A stretch of 64,000 nucleotides of DNA from Buttiauxella agrestis (lineage in GTDB: Bacteria; Pseudomonadota; Gammaproteobacteria; Enterobacterales; Enterobacteriaceae): contig NZ_UIGI01000001.1 in NCBI RefSeq assembly GCF_900446255.1, positions 3,126,763-3,190,762 of the forward strand, given 5' to 3'. Shown one piece after another: positions 25,894-34,767 of this stretch. A program made the position numbers and the translations under genes. Positions within the stretch are counted from its first letter, which is position 1. Each line of letters starts with the position of its first letter. The notes below the pieces were generated by a model. That model did not search any database. It was not told the DNA's origin and saw nothing but the letters and a program-made list of their open reading frames with translations.

Positions 25894-25960
25894 TACATTC
25901 CCTGTGCTCATTTTTTGGAAAACAGGATTGCCAATACCGTCGCCATCAAAGGAGATAGAT

Positions 25961-27310
25961 ATGGAAAACAGTGCTACTGGAATATCAGCCACTCAGACAC
26001 CAAATGAAGTCGACCGAATACTGCCGCCCGGGCAATTACTGATCCTTGGCCTTCAGCATGTTCTGGTGATGTATGCCGGGGCTGTAGCCGTCCCTCTGAT
26101 GATTGGCGACCGTTTAGGGTTAAGCAAAGAAGTTATCTCTCTATTGATTAGCTCGGATCTGTTTTGTTGCGGCATCGTCACGCTGATTCAGTGTCTGGGA
26201 GTCGGTAAATTTATGGGGATCCGCTTGCCTGTGATTATGTCGGTGACATTTGCCGCAGTAACACCCATGGTGGCCATTGGTATTAATCCGGGTGTCGGCC
26301 TGACTGGGATTTTTGGCGCGACTATCGCCGCCGGGTTGATCACGACTCTGCTGGCACCTGTTGTTGGCCGGTTAATGCCCTTGTTCCCTCCGCTGGTCAC
26401 CGGAATTGTTATTACCTCAATTGGGCTGAGTATCATCCAGGTCGGTATCGACTGGGCGGCAGGCGGAGCAGGCAACCCGAATTACGGCGACCCGGTTTAT
26501 ATTTGCGTCGCCTCAGCCGTATTGTTGTTTATCTTGCTGATTACCCGTTATGCCAAAGGCTTTTTATCCAATGTGGCGGTGCTTCTGGGGATTGCGTTTG
26601 GTTTTGCGTTGGCTTACATGATGGGCGAAGTTAATTTGTCCGGGCTGGCTGATGCAAAGTGGTTCGCGATTGTGACGCCAATGGCGCTGGGCGTCCCAAC
26701 GTTTGATCCTATTGCCATCCTGACCCTGACCGCGGTACTGATTATTGTCTTTATTGAGTCGATGGGGATGTTTCTGGCGCTTGGTGATATCGTCGGCCAG
26801 AAGTTAACCGAAAAAGATATTATCCGTGGTTTACGTGTTGATGGTGTCGGGACGGTAATTGGCGGCCTGTTTAACAGCTTTCCGCATACTTCGTTTTCCC
26901 AAAACGTCGGACTGGTGAGCGTCACGCGAATTCATAGCCGTTGGGTGTGCGTGGCAGCGGGCGGTATTTTGATCCTGTTTGGCATGGTGCCGAAAATGGC
27001 GGTGTTTGTGGCGTCAATTCCGCAATTTGTCTTAGGAGGTGCGGGGCTGGTGATGTTTGGGATGGTGCTCGCAACCGGTATTCGTATTCTGGCTCGCGCC
27101 AACTACTCAACGAATCGTTATAACCTGTATATCGTCGCCATCAGCTTAGGGATGGGTATGACTCCGACACTTTCTCACGACTTTTTCTCACAATTCCCGG
27201 CAGCGTTACAACCGTTGCTGCACAGCGGGATCATGCTGGCAACTACCTGTGCTGTGATTCTGAATCTGTTTTTTAATGGCTATCCAAAAGCTGAAAAATC
27301 ACAGAGTTAG
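25961..27310 (+). CDS. uacT: uric acid transporter UacT
   Basis: A 449-residue NCS2-family proton symporter, very close to E. coli UacT (482 aa). Characteristic stretches include PGQLLILGLQHVLVMYAGAVA near residue 22 (the family histidine), LPVIMSVTFAAVTPM near 90, FIESMGMFLALGDIVG near 265, and FPHTSFSQNVGLVSVTR near 306. The C-terminal tail ends soon after the last helix and lacks about 30 charged residues present in E. coli. It imports urate for the pathway encoded upstream. The ATG at 25961 follows AAGGAGATAG. A stem-loop follows the stop. Confidence 0.94.
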   Translation: MENSATGISATQTPNEVDRILPPGQLLILGLQHVLVMYAGAVAVPLMIGDRLGLSKEVISLLISSDLFCCGIVTLIQCLGVGKFMGIRLPVIMSVTFAAVTPMVAIGINPGVGLTGIFGATIAAGLITTLLAPVVGRLMPLFPPLVTGIVITSIGLSIIQVGIDWAAGGAGNPNYGDPVYICVASAVLLFILLITRYAKGFLSNVAVLLGIAFGFALAYMMGEVNLSGLADAKWFAIVTPMALGVPTFDPIAILTLTAVLIIVFIESMGMFLALGDIVGQKLTEKDIIRGLRVDGVGTVIGGLFNSFPHTSFSQNVGLVSVTRIHSRWVCVAAGGILILFGMVPKMAVFVASIPQFVLGGAGLVMFGMVLATGIRILARANYSTNRYNLYIVAISLGMGMTPTLSHDFFSQFPAALQPLLHSGIMLATTCAVILNLFFNGYPKAEKSQS

Positions 27311-27321
27311 CAGGCAGCATG

Positions 27322-27351
27322 GTTGTAGCGCTCAACGCTGAGCGCTACAAC
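27322..27351. terminator. stem-loop between convergent uacT and cold-shock-domain gene
   Basis: Perfect 13-base arms, GTTGTAGCGCTCA and TGAGCGCTACAAC, with a four-base loop. There is no clear T-run, so it is a candidate bidirectional terminator or an mRNA end-protecting hairpin. Confidence 0.6.
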
Positions 27352-27356
27352 ATGAC

Positions 27357-27839
27357 TTACTTCAGACCTTTAAGGATCTTCATGGTGGCTTCAACATCAA
27401 TTTCATCTTCGGAGAAGATTAATGTTGACCCCTGGAACGTAGTGACCGCCAGTTTCTTCAGCGTGCGCATTTCGCCAGCCTTAGGTTCTGCTTTCGGGCG
27501 AATACTGTTCATCAGTGCGCCAACAGACAACACCGCATTCTCTTTATCAATCTTGGTTTCAGCGGGGACTTCTTCGCTGTAGACCAGGAAAGATTTGATC
27601 GCAGTGATTTTAATGCGCTCGCCCGCGATATAGATGTATTTGCTATCAGGTTCGACCTTCACCGCATACGCCGACAAACCTTTATTGTTGGTCGTTGGCT
27701 CGAAAGTCACCGAAGCATCTTTCTTAATCAGATCTGGATTGGCGACCTTAATCACATGAAAATAACGGTTGTCGCCATTTTCATCTTTGATAAAACCGAA
27801 ACCTTTGTCTTCAAACCAGGTTGTGATTGTTCCGTGCAT
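27357..27839 (-). CDS. cold-shock-domain protein with a conserved C-terminal extension
   Basis: A 160-residue protein I do not recognise by name. Residues 1-68 form a cold-shock (OB-fold) domain: GTITTWFEDKGFGFI carries an RNP1-like KGFGFI and YFHVIKV an RNP2-like strand. From about residue 69 there is a second part starting YIYIAGERIKITAIKSF, then a segment with basic and acidic patches and a DEIDVEATMKIL C-terminus; it repeats the look of a small beta-rich domain with no catalytic motif. It is probably a single-stranded nucleic-acid-binding protein. It is 88 bases downstream of murJ on the same strand and converges with uacT. This is where the flg genes sit in E. coli. Confidence 0.7.
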   Translation of the reverse strand: MHGTITTWFEDKGFGFIKDENGDNRYFHVIKVANPDLIKKDASVTFEPTTNNKGLSAYAVKVEPDSKYIYIAGERIKITAIKSFLVYSEEVPAETKIDKENAVLSVGALMNSIRPKAEPKAGEMRTLKKLAVTTFQGSTLIFSEDEIDVEATMKILKGLK

Positions 27840-27927
27840 CGCTATTACCGCCTAATTAATCGTTCAATATGTCAAATTTTGCAGCGCGCAGTTTAATGCA
27901 CAATGCGTTGGCTACAAAGTCCGTTTA

Positions 27928-29463
27928 CTACAGGGTCCGTCGCGCAAAATCTTTCACGCGGAATCCCAACACCATGAGCGTGGCAAAATACGCCGCAATA
28001 CCCGCGACAACCACAGCCATCAGACGCAATAAACGGTACGGCATCGTGCCAATATCCCAAGCAGGCATAATGTGCATCACGCCAAATAACACCGCAGCCA
28101 TGACAATCACACCGGCAAACAGACGCCACAAGAAGCCACTCCAACCCGGTTGTGGGTGGAAAATATCGCGCTTACGCAGTTGCCAGTATAGCAGGCTGGC
28201 ATTCAGGCAAGCCCCGAGACCAATCGACAGCGACAGCCCGGCGTGCTTGAGCGGGCCGATAAACGCCAGGTTCATTACCTGGGTCATGATAAGCGTCACG
28301 ATGGCAATTTTGACCGGCGTTTTGATGTCCTGGCGCGAGTAAAAACCGGGTGCCAGCACTTTCACCACAATCAGCCCCATCAACCCGACGGAATACGCCA
28401 CCAGCGCACGTTGCGTCATGGCCGCATCGAAAGCAGTGAATTTACCGTACTGGAACAGAGAAACGGTCAGCGGTTTTGCCAGAATACCCAGCGCCACGGC
28501 ACTTGGCAGCGCCAGCAGGAAACATAAACGCAGCCCCCAGTCCATCAGGCGCGAGTATTCGTCGTGATTGCCGCTGGCAAAACTTCTCGCCAGTGACGGC
28601 AACAAGATAGTCCCTAGCGCCACACCCAGTACGCCAGAGGGGAACTCCATCAAGCGGTCTGCGTAGTACATCCAGGAAACGGAACCAGACGCAAGGAACG
28701 AAGCAAAAATGGTGTTGATGATCAATGAAATCTGGCTGACGGAAACCCCAAGAATGGCCGGTCCCATCTGCTTAATGACGCGCATCGCACCGGCGTCTTT
28801 CAGATTCACACGCGGTAAAACCAGCATGCCAATCTTTTTCAGATGCGGGAGCTGATAGGCCAGTTGCAAGACGCCGCCGACGGTAACTGCCCAGGCCAGC
28901 GCCAGAATCGGCGGGTTAAAATGCGGCGCGGCAAACAGTGCAAAACCAATCATGCTGAGATTTAAGAAAGTTGGCGCAAACGCAGGCACCGAGAAACGGT
29001 TCCAGGTGTTAAGAATCGCACCACATAAAGACGCCAGTGAAATCAGGAAGATATACGGGAACGTGATGCGCAACAGGCTGGAGGTCAACGCAAATTTATC
29101 GGCGGTGTCGGCAAAACCGGGCGCCGTCACCAGGATCACCCAGGGCGCAGCAATCATCCCGATAACCGTCACGACGGCCAACGCCAGGGTCAGTAACCCG
29201 GAAACATACGAGACAAACACGCGAGTGGCATCTTCGCCCTGTTTGCTTTTGTACTCAGCCAGAATAGGGACAAAGGCTTGCGAGAATGCGCCTTCAGCGA
29301 AAATACGGCGCAGTAAGTTTGGTAATTTAAACGCGACAAAAAAGGCATCCGTCGCCATTCCTGCCCCAAAAACCCTTGCCACAATGGCGTCACGTGCAAA
29401 TCCGAGCACGCGAGAAAACATCGTCATCGAGCTGACGGCTGCCAGCGATTTTAAAAGATTCAT
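27928..29463 (-). CDS. murJ: lipid II flippase MurJ
   Basis: A 511-residue MOP-superfamily membrane protein, the same length as E. coli MurJ (MviN). It moves lipid II across the inner membrane for peptidoglycan synthesis and is essential. Fourteen helices are apparent. The N-terminal segment [19 protein letters not shown] keeps the conserved arginines R18 and R24, and the [10 protein letters not shown]-like region here reads [13 protein letters not shown] near residue 57. It is downstream of mviM on the minus strand after a 104-base gap. Confidence 0.97.
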   Translation of the reverse strand: MNLLKSLAAVSSMTMFSRVLGFARDAIVARVFGAGMATDAFFVAFKLPNLLRRIFAEGAFSQAFVPILAEYKSKQGEDATRVFVSYVSGLLTLALAVVTVIGMIAAPWVILVTAPGFADTADKFALTSSLLRITFPYIFLISLASLCGAILNTWNRFSVPAFAPTFLNLSMIGFALFAAPHFNPPILALAWAVTVGGVLQLAYQLPHLKKIGMLVLPRVNLKDAGAMRVIKQMGPAILGVSVSQISLIINTIFASFLASGSVSWMYYADRLMEFPSGVLGVALGTILLPSLARSFASGNHDEYSRLMDWGLRLCFLLALPSAVALGILAKPLTVSLFQYGKFTAFDAAMTQRALVAYSVGLMGLIVVKVLAPGFYSRQDIKTPVKIAIVTLIMTQVMNLAFIGPLKHAGLSLSIGLGACLNASLLYWQLRKRDIFHPQPGWSGFLWRLFAGVIVMAAVLFGVMHIMPAWDIGTMPYRLLRLMAVVVAGIAAYFATLMVLGFRVKDFARRTL

Positions 29464-29567
29464 TTATTATATGGTTCCACAAACATCAACGCCTGCTGGG
29501 CAGGCGTTGTTAAGGGACATTTCGTAGGCGCGTAGTCTACCGATACTCTATTTAAATAGCACTCGTG

Positions 29568-30491
29568 TTATTCGCTCATCGCATCACGCCACAGTTTCTC
29601 AACCACGCGCTGCGCCATCAACGCTTGCTCGCCTGCGGTTTCAGGAACCGTCTGATTTGCCACACTTTCAAGGAAATGGTGCGCGCAACCGACAAATCCT
29701 CGCTGCTCGAGGGTGGTTTGCCAGCCAGGGATTGGGCGATGTACCACGCCACTGCCGCACTCTTCACGCCATTCGCGCATATCGGTCACATCGAATAAAC
29801 CGCCGTCTGTCACCGCCTGCACCCATTCGCGCTGGCTTCCCGCACGGCGATGCATACTGGTGGTGATTTGCAGATTACCGCTGGCAAAGTGATGTTCAGC
29901 AAACAGCATTTGCCCCTGATCGTTGGTCTGCAAGGTGCCGCTTTGCAATTGTGCTTCACGCCCACCAAGCCACAAGGCCGTATCAACGACGTGCAGGTAA
30001 TCATCCAGCAACGTAAAACGCAGATCGTTTGGCCCGACGCTATCCGCACGGTGTTTGTCCATTCGCAACGACGCGCCAGTCGCCAGTTTCGCTTTCAGAT
30101 CCTGATACAGCGGAGAGAAGCGGCGGTTAAAACCGACCATTAACGTGCGTTTCTGGCGATGTGCCATTTCTACCAAACGTTCGGCATCAGCAAGATTTTC
30201 AGCCAGAGGCTTATCGACACAAACGTTAACGCCCGCCTGCAATAATTCGCTGACGACCGCGTAATGGCTGCTGGTGGCGCTGTGGACGAATACCGCATCA
30301 CACTGCGCGGCCAGCTCTGAAATTGAGGAAACATAGGGAATGCGATACGCATCGCAAACCTTTTGCGCTTTAGCCTGGGTTGGAGAAAATGCCCCTTGAA
30401 ATGTCCAGTCATCCGCTTGTGTTAATACCGGCAGCCACGCTTTTTGCGCAATCCCGCCCAAACCAACCACGCCGACGCGAAGTTTTGTCAT
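29568..30491 (-). CDS. mviM: MviM, Gfo/Idh/MocA-family oxidoreductase
   Basis: 307 residues with an N-terminal NAD(P) Rossmann loop GVVGLGGIAQKAW at residue 7 and the family EKP-like motif here as VDKPLAENLADAE near residue 93. It matches E. coli MviM (307 aa). The physiological substrate is unknown. It follows yceH after 3 bases and precedes murJ, the conserved rimJ-yceH-mviM-murJ order. Confidence 0.94.
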   Translation of the reverse strand: MTKLRVGVVGLGGIAQKAWLPVLTQADDWTFQGAFSPTQAKAQKVCDAYRIPYVSSISELAAQCDAVFVHSATSSHYAVVSELLQAGVNVCVDKPLAENLADAERLVEMAHRQKRTLMVGFNRRFSPLYQDLKAKLATGASLRMDKHRADSVGPNDLRFTLLDDYLHVVDTALWLGGREAQLQSGTLQTNDQGQMLFAEHHFASGNLQITTSMHRRAGSQREWVQAVTDGGLFDVTDMREWREECGSGVVHRPIPGWQTTLEQRGFVGCAHHFLESVANQTVPETAGEQALMAQRVVEKLWRDAMSE

Positions 30492-30494
30492 TAA

Positions 30495-31145
30495 TTAATC
30501 CCCAAGATGTGCGAGCAGTGAATCCAGGCGTTGCTTAAGCTCGGCAACTTCACTTTCAAGTTGTTCGACGCGGGCCGTTAAATCTTCTGTGGGCTGCGCA
30601 GTACTTTGGGACGCTGCCAGTTCAGAGGCATCAACCTCGCCACTGAAAAGATGCATATAGCGACTTTCACGCTTGCCAGGTTCGCGCGGTAAACGCACTA
30701 CAAACGGGCCATCTTCGCGATTAGCCAGATTTTCGAGCGTCGCTTCCACCTGTGCCATATCGGTAAATTCAAACATTCTGGCGGCGCGTGTGCGTAATTC
30801 ACCCGGTGTTTGCGCCCCGCGCAGCAGCAAAGTGGTCACAACGGCGACTTCGGCAGCCGAGAGTTTGAGATTACCAAATTCAGAATTGCAGAAACGTTGC
30901 TCGTATTTGGTGACTCGGTTGCCAAACCCGCTGAGGGTGCGCAGAAAGTGGCGTTTTACCAGCGAATCCAGCGTGTCCTGAACGTCATGTTCTTTTAATT
31001 CCATAACGGGTTCGCGGTTGGTTTTCTGGTTACATGCCGTCACCACGCCGTTCACCGACATCGGATATTGTTCGGGAGTCGTCACCTGCTTTTCCATCAG
31101 ACTACCCACAACTCGCGCTTCAACCGCAGTTAACTGATATTTCAT
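30495..31145 (-). CDS. yceH: YceH, DUF480 winged-helix protein
   Basis: A 216-residue UPF0502/DUF480 protein like E. coli YceH (215 aa). Two winged-helix repeats are suggested by the residue 1-80 segment ([20 protein letters not shown]) and the 90-170 segment ([16 protein letters not shown]). A C-terminal coiled coil, [18 protein letters not shown], covers about 190-212. The function is unknown. It lies between rimJ and mviM, 9 and 3 bases from them. Confidence 0.94.
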   Translation of the reverse strand: MKYQLTAVEARVVGSLMEKQVTTPEQYPMSVNGVVTACNQKTNREPVMELKEHDVQDTLDSLVKRHFLRTLSGFGNRVTKYEQRFCNSEFGNLKLSAAEVAVVTTLLLRGAQTPGELRTRAARMFEFTDMAQVEATLENLANREDGPFVVRLPREPGKRESRYMHLFSGEVDASELAASQSTAQPTEDLTARVEQLESEVAELKQRLDSLLAHLGD

Positions 31146-31154
31146 TTCTCGTCC

Positions 31155-31739
31155 TTAACGGCCAGGGGTCCATTCTTTGGTAGTCAATGCAGTCAACACA
31201 TGGTCGCGCCAGACTCCATCAATCAGTAAATACTCTTTGGCATAGCCTTCTTTTTCAAAACCGAGGCGGGCAAGGAGGTCGCCGCTGCGCTGGTTGTGCG
31301 GCATATAGTTCGCCATGATGCGGTGAATATGCTGGCTGCGTTGCATGTAACGGATGGCCGTAGTCAACGCTTCAAACATCATGCCCTGTCCCTGCCATTT
31401 CTCGCCCAGCGAGTAGCCGAGATAACAAGCATGAAAAGAGCCACGCACCACGTTGGAGAAATTGGCAACGCCACGAATCTCTTTTTCTTCTGGATCAAGC
31501 AGCGCAAAGTAGTAAGCGCTGCCCGTTTTGTGCATCTCACCAATCATGCCCAACCGCGCCTGCCAACCGGAAGGGTAGCAATGGCTGTCGTCACGAATCG
31601 GCTCCCACGGTTTCAGGAACTGGCGGTTTTCAGCGTAATAATCAGCCAGACGCCATGCATCGCGCTCATACACCAGACGCACCACCAGGCGGTCGGTTGT
31701 TAAGCGTACTTTGGGCAGGTTACTGCGGTAGCCAAACAT
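31155..31739 (-). CDS. rimJ: ribosomal protein S5 N-acetyltransferase RimJ
   Basis: A 194-residue GNAT acetyltransferase, the same length as E. coli RimJ, which acetylates the N-terminal alanine of ribosomal protein S5. The acetyl-CoA loop lies around [14 protein letters not shown] near residue 113, and [18 protein letters not shown] near 141 is the C-terminal GNAT motif. The ATG at 31739 with GGAG upstream gives the E. coli start MFGYRSN; nine upstream codons in frame are not used. It heads the rimJ-yceH-mviM-murJ group and is divergent from mdtH across 242 bases. Confidence 0.96.
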   Translation of the reverse strand: MFGYRSNLPKVRLTTDRLVVRLVYERDAWRLADYYAENRQFLKPWEPIRDDSHCYPSGWQARLGMIGEMHKTGSAYYFALLDPEEKEIRGVANFSNVVRGSFHACYLGYSLGEKWQGQGMMFEALTTAIRYMQRSQHIHRIMANYMPHNQRSGDLLARLGFEKEGYAKEYLLIDGVWRDHVLTALTTKEWTPGR

Positions 31740-31981
31740 GTTCACCCTACTCCTCACATCCCACATTTTTCTTAGGCAACTTAATTACTATACCTGCGCC
31801 TGGCGACGGAAGGAAAACAACAACATGCAGATTTTTCATCAGGTCATACTTTTTTCGATTAATGAGTTCAATCAAAGCGCCAGATTGATAAAAAAATATT
31901 GTCGCGTGGCTCCCTGTCAAAAACCCTGAGAGCAGTAGAGAATAGAAGTTAGTCACACTTTTAAAGTTCCCTGGAGGGGAG

Positions 31982-33190
31982 ATGGCGCGGGTCGCGCAGG
32001 CCAGGAGCCTGGGTAAATACTTCTTATTGCTCGATAATATGCTAGTGGTATTAGGCTTCTTCGTGGTTTTCCCTCTTATTTCCATTCGCTTTGTTGACCA
32101 AATGGGTTGGGCCGCATTAATGGTGGGCATTGCGCTCGGCCTGCGCCAATTAACACAGCAAGGGCTGGGAATATTTGGCGGGGCTATCGCCGATAAACTT
32201 GGCGCCAAACCAATGATCGTGACCGGAATGCTGCTGCGCGCCGTCGGTTTTGCGCTGATGGGTATCGCGCATGAGCCGTGGGTGTTGTGGTTGTCATGTT
32301 TTATCTCCGCCATTGGCGGGACGTTGTTTGACCCTCCACGCGCAGCCCTGGTGGTAAAGCTGGTGCGCCCACATCAGCGTGGCCGTTTCTTCTCAATATT
32401 GATGATGCAAGACAGCGCCGGGGCGGTGATTGGCGCCCTGCTTGGAAGCTGGTTGCTGCAATATGATTTCCGTCTGGTGTGTGCTGTAGGCGCCGTGATG
32501 TTTGTCATTTGCGCAGGCGTCAATGCCTGGCTGCTGCCTGCTTATAAACTTTCTACTATTCGCACACCGATGCTGGAAGGCATGGGTCGTGTGCTGCGTG
32601 ACAAACGCTTCATCACTTATGTTCTGACGCTGGCAGGCTATTACATGTTAGCGGTGCAGGTAATGTTGATGCTGCCGATTATGGTCAACGAAATTGCCGG
32701 GACGCCTGCCGCAGTGAAATGGATGTACGCCATTGAAGCGGCGCTCTCGTTAACGCTGCTGTACCCAATTGCTCGCTGGAGCGAAAAACGCTTTCGCCTT
32801 GAGCAGCGTTTGATGGCCGGTTTGTTGCTGATGTCGCTGGCGATGTTGCCTATGGGTTTAAGCAGCAACCTTCAGCAGCTGTTTACCCTGATTTGCGTGT
32901 TTTACATTGGCTCCATTATTGCCGAACCGGCTCGCGAAACGCTGAGCGCGTCGCTCGCTGATTCACGCGCTCGCGGCAGTTATATGGGGTTCAGTCGGCT
33001 GGGCCTGGCCATCGGTGGCGCATTCGGTTATGCGGGCGGCGGGTGGCTGTATGACGCAGGGAAAAGCATTAATCAGCCGGAACTTCCGTGGGTGATGTTG
33101 GCGATTATTGGCATCATTACGCTTTTCGCGCTGTGGTGGCAGTTCAGCACGAAACCGGTTGAACCCTCGATGCTTGAACCGGGCAACTAG
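31982..33190 (+). CDS. mdtH: MdtH multidrug efflux MFS transporter
   Basis: A 402-residue, 12-helix major facilitator superfamily antiporter like E. coli MdtH (402 aa), linked to quinolone tolerance when overexpressed. The helix 2-3 loop [17 protein letters not shown] near residue 63 is the MFS motif A. The ATG at 31982 follows CTGGAGGGG. It is divergent from rimJ and precedes grxB. Confidence 0.95.
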   Translation: MARVAQARSLGKYFLLLDNMLVVLGFFVVFPLISIRFVDQMGWAALMVGIALGLRQLTQQGLGIFGGAIADKLGAKPMIVTGMLLRAVGFALMGIAHEPWVLWLSCFISAIGGTLFDPPRAALVVKLVRPHQRGRFFSILMMQDSAGAVIGALLGSWLLQYDFRLVCAVGAVMFVICAGVNAWLLPAYKLSTIRTPMLEGMGRVLRDKRFITYVLTLAGYYMLAVQVMLMLPIMVNEIAGTPAAVKWMYAIEAALSLTLLYPIARWSEKRFRLEQRLMAGLLLMSLAMLPMGLSSNLQQLFTLICVFYIGSIIAEPARETLSASLADSRARGSYMGFSRLGLAIGGAFGYAGGGWLYDAGKSINQPELPWVMLAIIGIITLFALWWQFSTKPVEPSMLEPGN

Positions 33191-33265
33191 TTTGCAGCCC
33201 CTGGTATTCTCCTCCATACTCAAAAATTGACGGATTTTTCCTGACGATTGATATGGAGGAGTAAC

Positions 33266-33913
33266 GTGAAGCTTTATATTTACGATCACTGCCCTTTCTG
33301 CCTTAAAGCACGCATGATTTTTGGCTTAAAGAACATCCCCATCGAGCTAAAAGTCTTGTTAAACGACGACGAAGCTACCCCGACAAAAATGATTGGCAAG
33401 AAAATGGCGCCAATCCTGCAAAAAGACGATAGCCGTTATCTACCCGAAAGCATGGATATCGTGCATTACGTCGATAAACTCGATGGCGAACCGTTAATTA
33501 CTGGCAGCACTAACGCCGCGATTTCCGAGTGGCTGCGCCATGTGCAGAGCTATGTTCAGCAACTGACGATACCCCGCATTGCGAAAGCGCCATTCGATGA
33601 GTTTGCCACACCCGAAGCGCGTGCTTATTTCACCAAAAAGAAAGAGGCGATGATCGGTTCCTTTGCCGATCTTCTGACGCATTCACCGGGTCTTATCAAG
33701 AAAATCAGCGATGATTTGCGCAAGCTCGATAAGCTGATTGTGCAACCCAATGCCGTTAACGGCGAGCTGTCAGAAGATGATATTCATTTGTTCCCGCTGC
33801 TGCGTAATCTGACGCTGGTTGCCGGAATTGAGTGGCCAAGCCGGGTCGCAGCCTATCGCGATAATATGGCCAAACAGACGCAAATTAATCTGCTGTCATC
33901 TCACGCGATCTAA
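33266..33913 (+). CDS. grxB: glutaredoxin 2 GrxB
   Basis: A 215-residue GST-like glutaredoxin, the same length as E. coli GrxB, reducing disulfides and glutathione mixed disulfides. The thioredoxin-fold active site is CPFC at residues 9-12, whereas E. coli has CPYC. The conserved ESMDIVHYVD glutathione-contact segment is near residue 61, and the helical C-terminal half is intact. The start must be GTG at 33266: it has a strong GGAGGAG at the right spacing and matches the E. coli start MKLYIYDHC, while the upstream in-frame ATG at 33248 precedes the ribosome site. Confidence 0.95.
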   Translation: MKLYIYDHCPFCLKARMIFGLKNIPIELKVLLNDDEATPTKMIGKKMAPILQKDDSRYLPESMDIVHYVDKLDGEPLITGSTNAAISEWLRHVQSYVQQLTIPRIAKAPFDEFATPEARAYFTKKKEAMIGSFADLLTHSPGLIKKISDDLRKLDKLIVQPNAVNGELSEDDIHLFPLLRNLTLVAGIEWPSRVAAYRDNMAKQTQINLLSSHAI

Positions 33914-33932
33914 AGATTGTTAATGGCTCTAC

Positions 33933-33960
33933 GGCGGGTAATTCCACCCGCCTTTATCTT
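33933..33960 (+). terminator. rho-independent terminator after grxB
   Basis: GGCGGGT and ACCCGCC arms with a six-base loop are followed by TTTATCTT, 20 bases after the grxB stop. Confidence 0.7.
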
Positions 33961-34072
33961 CTGGTTCAGAAACGCTAAAAAATTAAGCCTTTTCCTGTAG
34001 CACTGCCTGCGCTGGTAGAACATCATGCTTTATGTCAGGATCTGTGACCAAAGCAGCATGTTAAGGAACTCC

Positions 34073-34633
34073 ATGAAAAAGATAGTGTTAGCCGCAGCAT
34101 TGATGCTGAGCGGATTAGTGGTGGGTTGTAACCAGCTAACGCAATACACCGTCAGCGAACAGGAAATCAACCAGGCGCTGCATAAACGTAATAATTTCTC
34201 TAAGGACATTGGCCTGCCAGGTGTTGCCGATGCTCATATTGTTTTAACCAATTTAGCCAGTGCGATTGGCCGTGAAGAGCCGAACAAAATCACCCTGACG
34301 GGCGATGCTAATCTGGATATGACGTCGCTTTTCGGCAACCAAAAAGCCAATATCAAGCTGAAACTAAAGGCTTTACCGACCTTCAATAAAGAGCAAGGCG
34401 CTATTTATTTGCAGGAAATGGAAGTGGTAGACGCCACCGTCGAGCCTGAAAAAATGAAGACGATTGTTCAGACCCTGATTCCCTATCTGAATCAGTCGTT
34501 ACGGAATTACTTTAACCAGCAGCCCGCTTATATTTTGAGTGAAGACAACAGCACAGGCGAAAAACTGGCTAAGAAATACGCTAAAGGGATTGAAGTTAAA
34601 CCCGGCGAGATTGTGATTCCTTTCACTGAGTAA
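34073..34633 (+). CDS. yceB: YceB, DUF1439 lipoprotein
   Basis: A 186-residue lipoprotein like E. coli YceB (186 aa). The N-terminus MKKIVLAAALMLSGLVVGC ends in a lipobox, with the acylated cysteine at residue 19. The mature part is a DUF1439 lipid-binding-type beta-barrel-like domain without recognisable catalytic residues; the function is unknown. The ATG at 34073 follows TTAAGGAACT. A GC-rich hairpin (34645-34668) follows the stop. Confidence 0.93.
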   Translation: MKKIVLAAALMLSGLVVGCNQLTQYTVSEQEINQALHKRNNFSKDIGLPGVADAHIVLTNLASAIGREEPNKITLTGDANLDMTSLFGNQKANIKLKLKALPTFNKEQGAIYLQEMEVVDATVEPEKMKTIVQTLIPYLNQSLRNYFNQQPAYILSEDNSTGEKLAKKYAKGIEVKPGEIVIPFTE

Positions 34634-34644
34634 TCTGGTTTCCT

Positions 34645-34668
34645 ACGGGGAGAACACTTTCTCCCCGT
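34645..34668 (+). terminator. stem-loop after yceB
   Basis: ACGGGGAGA and TCTCCCCGT arms form a nine-base-pair stem. What follows is GAAAATCTC rather than a T-run, so termination is uncertain. Confidence 0.5.
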
Positions 34669-34693
34669 GAAAATCTCAACGAAATGGGTGCAA

Positions 34694-34709
34694 AGCTAAA
34701 CGTTTGCGC
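34694..34709 (-). promoter_or_regulatory. PurR operator upstream of pyrC
   Basis: On the minus strand this reads GCGCAAACGTTTAGCT, a close match to the PurR consensus ACGCAAACGTTTTCNT. E. coli pyrC is known to be repressed by PurR at this position, overlapping the promoter. Confidence 0.8.
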
Positions 34710-34710
34710 T

Positions 34711-34767
34711 TATCCTTTGTGCCCGGCATAAATCATCGTTATTTCCTTCCTACGCCGGAGCACTTTC
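34711..34767 (+). promoter_or_regulatory. pyrC promoter -10 and CTP-sensing leader hairpin
   Basis: A TATCCT -10 element is followed by TTTGTGCCCGGC and then the ribosome site GCCGGAG. CCGGC (34723-34727) can pair with GCCGG of the ribosome site near 34753. In E. coli, high CTP shifts the transcription start to a C, so the longer RNA forms this hairpin and hides the ribosome site. All parts are preserved here. Confidence 0.75.

Larger units (their letters stand above)
25571..25960. other. ygfT-uacT divergent intergenic region
   Basis: 390 bases with no believable gene. It holds two CRP-like palindromes, the third TTATCA-N3-TGATAA-type dyad, an inverted ATCGATTG (25851-25858) and a sigma54 promoter toward uacT. 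I found no sigma54 element facing ygfT. Confidence 0.8.

Noticed and set aside
31747-32313. 188-codon minus-strand open frame
   Set aside because: It spans the rimJ-mdtH intergenic region and the start of mdtH antisense, and would destroy the divergent promoter layout.
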